In this document: positions 57,752-64,000 of the stretch, piece after piece | Position numbering within the stretch: the stretch's first letter is position 1 | How the letters are laid out: every line of letters starts with the position of its first letter | From: JAWPMT01 sp965227935 | GTDB taxonomy: Bacteria; Bacteroidota; Bacteroidia; Cytophagales; Cyclobacteriaceae | DNA: 64,000 nucleotides | NCBI GenBank assembly: GCA_965227935.1 | Contig: CBDDGS010000055.1 | Location: 2,356,001 to 2,420,000 of the forward strand | Reading direction: 5' to 3' | Translations under genes and position numbers: made by a program | The notes under the pieces: generated by a model | The model's database searches: none | Seen by the model: only the letters and a program-made list of their open reading frames with translations | Told to the model about the DNA's origin: nothing

Positions 57752-58187
57752 GTGGCTAACAGGTCAGGTTTTCAATGCAGAATTACCTCCCATCAAGTGC
57801 CAACCGACACCTATATATATGGACATACCGGGGGGAGTATAAATAAAGCGTTAGTTACCATTGTGTTAAGTAAAGAATTGTGGGCGAACTCATCTTCTTT
57901 AAGCCGGTAGACGCGACCCATTAACGGCACTTGTAACTTCTCTTTAAAGGCAGCCTGTCAAATAGTGATTGTAAAACGTTGTAAAAAAATGATAATTGAG
58001 TAAAACGGTCTCCTACTATCGTCAGTGGCTGATTATACGGTTATCTGCCACGGATCGAACGATTCTTGCTATGGAATTATGAATTTTCTCAGCGTTTTTT
58101 GACTGCGGCACATATAAGCACGTGACAATTTCAACAAAGTGTGTATCTTGTGATTCGAAATCACTATCTCAAACCACCTAAAAAGCC
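57752..58187. other. Intergenic region between giant genes 2 and 3
   Basis: AT-rich stretch without a supported gene between the terminator of giant gene 2 and the start of giant gene 3. The last 45 bases carry the shared upstream element. No tRNA, repeat or other hairpin of note was seen. Confidence 0.45.
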
Positions 58188-58190
58188 ATG
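58144..58190 (+). promoter_or_regulatory. Shared upstream element of giant genes (copy 3)
   Basis: TATCTT (58144-58149) lies 38 nt before the ATG at 58188, followed by CTCAAACC and AAAAAGCC just before ATGAAAAGCGC. Same layout and spacing as the copies before 25874 (minus) and 49773. Promoter function is inferred. Confidence 0.45.
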
Positions 58191-61100
58191 AAAAGCGCTT
58201 ACTCGCCCCTTGGAGCGAAAAAGGGAATTATTCGCCATGCGATTTCCGTCCTTCAAGCTTCTTTACAGACTTTCTATTCTTTCATTTTTTCAATTCTTTC
58301 TCCGCAAGAATCCAAGTCAAACAGACCGAGGATAGATAGACCGCAACTTCGATTTGCGACTGTCGCCTTGACGGCTGCGATCCTACTTCTTGGGTTTGCA
58401 CCGGCGCAAGTCTATGGGCAGAAGGTTGACAAGCTGGAGCAATGGGCCAACGGACAACTGGCCGACCCGATTGTTACTGAAGGCTGGGTAACCGGGAACG
58501 TGGTTGCGTCCAAGGCGCACTACAGCGAGGAGACGACCCTTCCCTACAGGGTGCAGATCTCCAATCTTGATGCCAATACAACGTACAGAATCGTCGTTGG
58601 CTGGGATACGCAAAAGAACGGCGTCCATGCTCTGGATTTCATTACGAGTTATGATTTGGATCGTAATCATGACCGGTTCGGTCACACCATCGAGCCAATT
58701 GATATTTTCCAGGGAACAAGTTTCAGTGGTGTAAATGGCGACGATCAGATTCCCATTCCTACACCAAGTTTTGCCGGTGATGATCCGGCGGCCAATATGC
58801 AAGCCGCCGAAGCTGATTTCCTATCACTGGATCCCACAGAAAGAGAATTGAGAATCTGGGGAGCCACTTTCCAGAGCGTTCAATACGTAAGGCAGGATTT
58901 CATGGCTGCCGGAGCCACAAGTGAGTCGCACATAGAAATATTATTCACGACTCCTGCATCCGGGAATAACCTGAAGGTGATGATCGCATGGGGCGCGAAT
59001 ATTGCCAGTCAGACGATTTGGGGTGCTGGCAATTCTGCTTCGGCCATCTCGGGTAGCCCATACCACACGTTTGTAGCTGACTGTTCCGGAAGTGGAATGG
59101 CAGAAGGTTTGAATGGTTGTGGTAATAAGGAAGTGCAGCTTCAGGCAGCGGCGGTGATTATTACGCCTGATTGTCATCTTTCTGGGTCCGAGGAGATATG
59201 TGAAACTGAGGCTGGGATAAGGACATTCACGGCGACTAGCGCTAATGCCGATCCTGATTTCAATTTGTATTCGTTTTCATGGAAGATCACCAACACCAAT
59301 GGATCCACTGCGACCTTCGTTTCTAATAATGGGACGTCTATCCCGGAAACGGCAGGGTTATTTCAAGTAGACGTCAATACAGGATCCAGTCCCGGCGATT
59401 TCACGGTGGAGATCATGAGCTACAAAACGCTGGAAGGTGGATTCGTGATAACCAGTGAGTGTGATGCTACCGTGAAGATCTGGGAGCAGCCCGTGGCCGA
59501 TGCGGGGCCAGACCAGGGGGATTGTGACCAAAGTAATTTCATTATGGCTGCCACTACCCCCTCTGTTGGGTCAGGTGTGTGGAGCACGAATGACGGCAGC
59601 ATCTCGATCGCTAATCCATTATCTCCGACCACTACGGTGACAGGACTTCCTTCGGGAGCTACCGCTACCCTGACATGGACTGTCACTAACGGCGAATGTA
59701 TTGATAGCGATGATGTGATCATTAGTAATAATGGAAATATCACAACCAGCGCTGGTCCAGATCAGGCGATTTGCGATGACGATCAGCCGTTCACAATGGC
59801 GGCCGATGCAGCCCCTCCAGGAGGAACAGGGGAGTGGACGGTCACAAGTGGTAACCCTGCGAATGTGACAATCACCGATGTTAATGATCCTGCTACGACG
59901 GTTACCCTTTCGGATAGTGGTCCCGTGACTTTGACATGGACAGTGACTTTAGGTTCGTGTGGTGACAGTGATGATGTGGTGTTGGAGGTGAATCCTGCAC
60001 TGAGTGTTGCCGTAGATGATAAGAGCATCTGCCTGGGTGAGAGCATCGAACTCACTGCCGTTCCTTCAGGTGGTACTGCTCCGTATTCATACCTGTGGAG
60101 CACAGGTGAAACGACACAGAGCATCACTGTAGCACCTGGTTCCACTACGAATTACAGTGTGACTGTTACCGACGCATTTACATCAAGCACCGGCGACGAC
60201 TGTACCGCTGCTGATGATGCCACAGTGACTGTCAATCCTGCGCTGAGTGTTTCCGTAGATGATAAGAGCATCTGCCTGGGCGAGAGCATCGAACTCACTG
60301 CCGTTCCTTCAGGTGGTACTGCTCCGTATTCATACCTGTGGAGCACAGGTGAAACGACACAGAGCATCACTGTAGCACCTGGTTCCACTACGAATTACAG
60401 TGTGACTGTTACCGACGCATTTACATCAAGCACCGGCGACGACTGTACCGCTGCTGATGATGCCACAGTGACTGTCAATCCTGCACTGAGTGTCGCCGTA
60501 GATGATAAGAGCATCTGCCTGGGTGAGAGCATCGAACTCACTGCCGTTCCTTCAGGTGGTACTGCTCCGTATTCATACCTGTGGAGCACAGGTGAAACGA
60601 CACAGAGCATCACTGTAGCACCTGGTTCCACTACGAATTACAGTGTGACTGTTACCGACGCATTTACATCAAGCACCGGCGACGACTGTACCGCTGCTGA
60701 TGATGCCACAGTGACTGTCAATCCTGCACTGAGTGTCGCCGTAGATGATAAGAGCATCTGCCTGGGTGAGAGCATCGAACTCACTGCCGTTCCTTCAGGT
60801 GGTACTGCTCCGTATTCATACCTGTGGAGCACAGGTGAAACGACACAGAGCATCACTGTAGCACCTGGTTCCACTACGAATTACAGTGTGACTGTTACCG
60901 ACGCATTTACATCAAGCACCGGCGACGACTGTACCGCTGCTGATGATGCCACAGTGACTGTCAATCCTGCACTGAGTGTTTCCGTAGATGATAAGAGCAT
61001 CTGCCTGGGTGAGAGCATCGAACTCACTGCCGTTCCTTCAGGTGGTACTGCTCCGTATTCATACCTGTGGAGCACAGGTGAAACGACACAGAGCATCACT

Positions 61101-64000
61101 GTAGCACCTGGTTCCACTACGAATTACAGTGTGACTGTTACCGACGCATTTACGTCAAGCACCGGCGACGACTGTACCGCTGCTGATGATGCCACAGTGA
61201 CTGTCAATCCTGCACTGAGTGTTTCCGTAGATGATAAGAGCATCTGCCTGGGCGAGAGCATCGAACTCACTGCCGTTCCTTCAGGTGGTACTGCTCCGTA
61301 TTCATACCTGTGGAGCACAGGTGAAACGACACAGAGCATCACTGTAGCACCTGGTTCCACTACGAATTACAGTGTGACTGTTACCGACGCATTTACGTCA
61401 AGCACCGGCGACGACTGTACCGCTGCTGATGATGCCACAGTGACTGTCAATCCTGCACTGAGTGTTGCCGTAGATGATAAGAGCATCTGCCTGGGCGAGA
61501 GCATCGAACTCACTGCCGTTCCTTCAGGTGGTACTGCTCCGTATTCATACCTGTGGAGCACAGGTGAAACGACACAGAGCATCACTGTAGCACCTGGTTC
61601 CACTACGAATTACAGTGTGACTGTTACCGACGCATTTACGTCAAGCACCGGCGACGACTGTACCGCTGCTGATGATGCCACAGTGACTGTCAATCCTGCA
61701 CTGAGTGTCGCCGTAGATGATAAGAGCATCTGCCTGGGCGAGAGCATCGAACTCACTGCCGTTCCTTCAGGTGGTACTGCTCCGTATTCATACCTGTGGA
61801 GCACAGGTGAAACGACACAGAGCATCACTGTAGCACCTGGTTCCACTACGAATTACAGTGTGACTGTTACCGACGCATTTACATCAAGCACCGGCGACGA
61901 CTGTACCGCTGCTGATGATGCCACAGTGACTGTCAATCCTGCACTGAGTGTCGCCGTAGATGATAAGAGCATCTGCCTGGGCGAGAGCATCGAACTCACT
62001 GCCGTTCCTTCAGGTGGTACTGCTCCGTATTCATACCTGTGGAGCACAGGTGAAACGACACAGAGCATCACTGTAGCACCTGGTTCCACTACGAATTACA
62101 GTGTGACTGTTACCGACGCATTTACGTCAAGCACCGGCGACGACTGTACCGCTGCTGATGATGCCACAGTGACTGTCAATCCTGCACTGAGTGTCGCCGT
62201 AGATGATAAGAGCATCTGCCTGGGCGAGAGCATCGAACTCACTGCCGTTCCTTCAGGTGGTACTGCTCCGTATTCATACCTGTGGAGCACAGGTGAAACG
62301 ACACAGAGCATCACTGTAGCACCTGGTTCCACTACGAATTACAGTGTGACTGTTACCGACGCATTTACATCAAGCACCGGCGACGACTGTACCGCTGCTG
62401 ATGATGCCACAGTGACTGTCAATCCTGCACTGAGTGTCGCCGTAGATGATAAGAGCATCTGCCTGGGTGAGAGCATCGAACTCACTGCCGTTCCTTCAGG
62501 TGGTACTGCTCCGTATTCATACCTGTGGAGCACAGGTGAAACGACACAGAGCATCACTGTAGCACCTGGTTCCACTACGAATTACAGTGTGACTGTTACC
62601 GACGCATTTACATCAAGCACCGGCGACGACTGTACCGCTGCTGATGATGCCACAGTGACTGTCAATCCTGCACTGAGTGTCGCCGTAGATGATAAGAGCA
62701 TCTGCCTGGGTGAGAGCATCGAACTCACTGCCGTTCCTTCAGGTGGTACTGCTCCGTATTCATACCTGTGGAGCACAGGTGAAACGACACAGAGCATCAC
62801 TGTAGCACCTGGTTCCACTACGAATTACAGTGTGACTGTTACCGACGCATTTACATCAAGCACCGGCGACGACTGTACCGCTGCTGATGATGCCACAGTG
62901 ACTGTCAATCCTGCACTGAGTGTCGCCGTAGATGATAAGAGCATCTGCCTGGGCGAGAGCATCGAACTCACTGCCGTTCCTTCAGGTGGTACTGCTCCGT
63001 ATTCATACCTGTGGAGCACAGGTGAAACGACACAGAGCATCACTGTAGCACCTGGTTCCACTACGAATTACAGTGTGACTGTTACCGACGCATTTACGTC
63101 AAGCACCGGCGACGACTGTACCGCTGCTGATGATGCCACAGTGACTGTCAATCCTGCACTGAGTGTCGCCGTAGATGATAAGAGCATCTGCCTGGGCGAG
63201 AGCATCGAACTCACTGCCGTTCCTTCAGGTGGTACTGCTCCGTATTCATACCTGTGGAGCACAGGTGAAACGACACAGAGCATCACTGTAGCACCTGGTT
63301 CCACTACGAATTACAGTGTGACTGTTACCGACGCATTTACATCAAGCACCGGCGACGACTGTACCGCTGCTGATGATGCCACAGTGACTGTCAATCCTGC
63401 ACTGAGTGTCGCCGTAGATGATAAGAGCATCTGCCTGGGTGAGAGCATCGAACTCACTGCCGTTCCTTCAGGTGGTACTGCTCCGTATTCATACCTGTGG
63501 AGCACAGGTGAAACGACACAGAGCATCACTGTAGCACCTGGTTCCACTACGAATTACAGTGTGACTGTTACCGACGCATTTACGTCAAGCACCGGCGACG
63601 ACTGTACCGCTGCTGATGATGCCACAGTGACTGTCAATCCTGCACTGAGTGTCGCCGTAGATGATAAGAGCATCTGCCTGGGCGAGAGCATCGAACTCAC
63701 TGCCGTTCCTTCAGGTGGTACTGCTCCGTATTCATACCTGTGGAGCACAGGTGAAACAACACAGAGCATCACCGTAGCACCTGGTTCCACTACGAATTAC
63801 AGTGTGACTGTTACCGACGCATTTACATCAAGCACCGGCGACGACTGTACCGCTGCTGATGATGCCACAGTGACTGTCAATCCTGCACTGAGTGTTTCCG
63901 TAGATGATAAGAGCATCTGCCTGGGCGAGAGCATCGAACTCACTGCCGTTCCTTCAGGTGGTACTGCTCCGTATTCATACCTGTGGAGCACAGGTGAAAC
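58188..64000 (+). CDS. Giant repeat protein 3, N-terminal part (runs past right edge)
   Basis: The frame is open from ATG 58188 to the window end (1937 codons seen). The leader MKSAYSPLGAKKG has its hydrophobic core at residues 57-72 and likely cleavage after AQVYGQ near residue 78. A head domain follows (about 80-330; HALDFITSYDLDRN, NLKVMIAWGANIASQ) that resembles the head of giant gene 2. Then come Ig-like domains (SGSEEICETEAGIRTFTA; ADAGPDQGDCDQ; SAGPDQAICDDDQPFTMAAD), and from residue 601 an array of 81-aa repeats. No stop is reached, so the C-terminus, probably a T9SS tail by analogy, lies beyond the edge. A surface adhesin is inferred. Confidence 0.9.
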   Translation, partial: MKSAYSPLGAKKGIIRHAISVLQASLQTFYSFIFSILSPQESKSNRPRIDRPQLRFATVALTAAILLLGFAPAQVYGQKVDKLEQWANGQLADPIVTEGWVTGNVVASKAHYSEETTLPYRVQISNLDANTTYRIVVGWDTQKNGVHALDFITSYDLDRNHDRFGHTIEPIDIFQGTSFSGVNGDDQIPIPTPSFAGDDPAANMQAAEADFLSLDPTERELRIWGATFQSVQYVRQDFMAAGATSESHIEILFTTPASGNNLKVMIAWGANIASQTIWGAGNSASAISGSPYHTFVADCSGSGMAEGLNGCGNKEVQLQAAAVIITPDCHLSGSEEICETEAGIRTFTATSANADPDFNLYSFSWKITNTNGSTATFVSNNGTSIPETAGLFQVDVNTGSSPGDFTVEIMSYKTLEGGFVITSECDATVKIWEQPVADAGPDQGDCDQSNFIMAATTPSVGSGVWSTNDGSISIANPLSPTTTVTGLPSGATATLTWTVTNGECIDSDDVIISNNGNITTSAGPDQAICDDDQPFTMAADAAPPGGTGEWTVTSGNPANVTITDVNDPATTVTLSDSGPVTLTWTVTLGSCGDSDDVVLEVNPALSVAVDDKSICLGESIELTAVPSGGTAPYSYLWSTGETTQSITVAPGSTTNYSVTVTDAFTSSTGDDCTAADDATVTVNPALSVSVDDKSICLGESIELTAVPSGGTAPYSYLWSTGETTQSITVAPGSTTNYSVTVTDAFTSSTGDDCTAADDATVTVNPALSVAVDDKSICLGESIELTAVPSGGTAPYSYLWSTGETTQSITVAPGSTTNYSVTVTDAFTSSTGDDCTAADDATVTVNPALSVAVDDKSICLGESIELTAVPSGGTAPYSYLWSTGETTQSITVAPGSTTNYSVTVTDAFTSSTGDDCTAADDATVTVNPALSVSVDDKSICLGESIELTAVPSGGTAPYSYLWSTGETTQSITVAPGSTTNYSVTVTDAFTSSTGDDCTAADDATVTVNPALSVSVDDKSICLGESIELTAVPSGGTAPYSYLWSTGETTQSITVAPGSTTNYSVTVTDAFTSSTGDDCTAADDATVTVNPALSVAVDDKSICLGESIELTAVPSGGTAPYSYLWSTGETTQSITVAPGSTTNYSVTVTDAFTSSTGDDCTAADDATVTVNPALSVAVDDKSICLGESIELTAVPSGGTAPYSYLWSTGETTQSITVAPGSTTNYSVTVTDAFTSSTGDDCTAADDATVTVNPALSVAVDDKSICLGESIELTAVPSGGTAPYSYLWSTGETTQSITVAPGSTTNYSVTVTDAFTSSTGDDCTAADDATVTVNPALSVAVDDKSICLGESIELTAVPSGGTAPYSYLWSTGETTQSITVAPGSTTNYSVTVTDAFTSSTGDDCTAADDATVTVNPALSVAVDDKSICLGESIELTAVPSGGTAPYSYLWSTGETTQSITVAPGSTTNYSVTVTDAFTSSTGDDCTAADDATVTVNPALSVAVDDKSICLGESIELTAVPSGGTAPYSYLWSTGETTQSITVAPGSTTNYSVTVTDAFTSSTGDDCTAADDATVTVNPALSVAVDDKSICLGESIELTAVPSGGTAPYSYLWSTGETTQSITVAPGSTTNYSVTVTDAFTSSTGDDCTAADDATVTVNPALSVAVDDKSICLGESIELTAVPSGGTAPYSYLWSTGETTQSITVAPGSTTNYSVTVTDAFTSSTGDDCTAADDATVTVNPALSVAVDDKSICLGESIELTAVPSGGTAPYSYLWSTGETTQSITVAPGSTTNYSVTVTDAFTSSTGDDCTAADDATVTVNPALSVAVDDKSICLGESIELTAVPSGGTAPYSYLWSTGETTQSITVAPGSTTNYSVTVTDAFTSSTGDDCTAADDATVTVNPALSVSVDDKSICLGESIELTAVPSGGTAPYSYLWSTGE
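59988..64000 (+). repeat. At least 16.5 nearly identical 243-bp repeats (81 aa)
   Basis: Units start at the GTG/GTC of VNPALSV at 59988 and every 243 bp to the edge. Unit: VNPALSVAVDDKSICLGES, IELTAVPSGGTAPYSYLWS, TGETTQSITVAPGSTTNYS, VTVTDAFTSSTGDDCTAAD, DATVT. This resembles PKD/SprB-type repeats (GGT-x-PYSYxWSTG, then YxVTVTD). Units differ at only a handful of bases (GTTGCC/GTCGCC/GTTTCC, GGTGAG/GGCGAG, ACATCA/ACGTCA). Copy number continues outside the window. Confidence 0.95.

Noticed and set aside
59783..63991. Series of 78-codon minus-strand frames every 243 bp
   Set aside because: Antisense shadows of the 81-aa repeats of giant gene 3.

Overview
The window looks like a chromosomal segment of a free-living, probably marine or sediment Bacteroidota (Cytophagia/Saprospiria-like). 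The indicators are several secreted proteins ending in a type IX secretion (T9SS) type A sorting domain, HYR/PKD-type adhesin repeats, many lipoproteins and Tat-exported enzymes, PVC-type heme-binding and ThuA proteins, and weak or absent Shine-Dalgarno sequences. No rRNA, tRNA, CRISPR array, transposase or phage gene was recognised.

Three giant repeat-protein genes dominate. (1) On the minus strand, 25874 down to 767, is a gene of about 8,370 codons: a long leader, 172-aa and 253-aa composite modules, exactly 58 head-to-tail copies of an 82-aa HYR repeat (4739-19006), then single HYR domains with inserted modules, and a T9SS tail. One extra base near 20947 splits it into two open frames. (2) On the plus strand, 49773-57695, is a 2640-aa protein with an SdrD-B-like domain, twelve 91-aa repeats and a C-terminal region related to that of gene 1. 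(3) On the plus strand from 58188 past the right edge is a gene with at least 16.5 nearly identical 81-aa repeats. All three start with M(K/R)S(A/T)(Y/N)SP, have a hydrophobic signal core only 57-76 residues later, and carry a TAYCTT box 36-38 nt upstream of the ATG. A DUF2341-type secreted protein is cut by the left edge.

From 26211 to 30009 a minus-strand operon (1-nt overlap, 2-nt gap) encodes a small secreted protein, a membrane-fused spermidine-synthase-like enzyme and a T9SS-sorted surface protein.

From 30498 to 49315 lies a catabolic/exported-enzyme region: GHL10-like lipoprotein, tandem SnoaL protein, Tat polysaccharide deacetylase, HExxH protein, GH20-like hydrolase, Tat polysaccharide-lyase-like protein, sulfatase, DinB-like lipoprotein, two paralogous small unknown proteins, a large lipoprotein cytochrome with HEAT-like and SGNH-like parts, ThuA lipoprotein, HGSNAT/DUF5009 membrane acetyltransferase homologue, and a coupled FAD oxidoreductase plus FMN-bind-like pair. 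The set suggests degradation of a sulfated, amino-sugar-containing polysaccharide. No SusC/SusD pair is visible, so it is not a canonical PUL.
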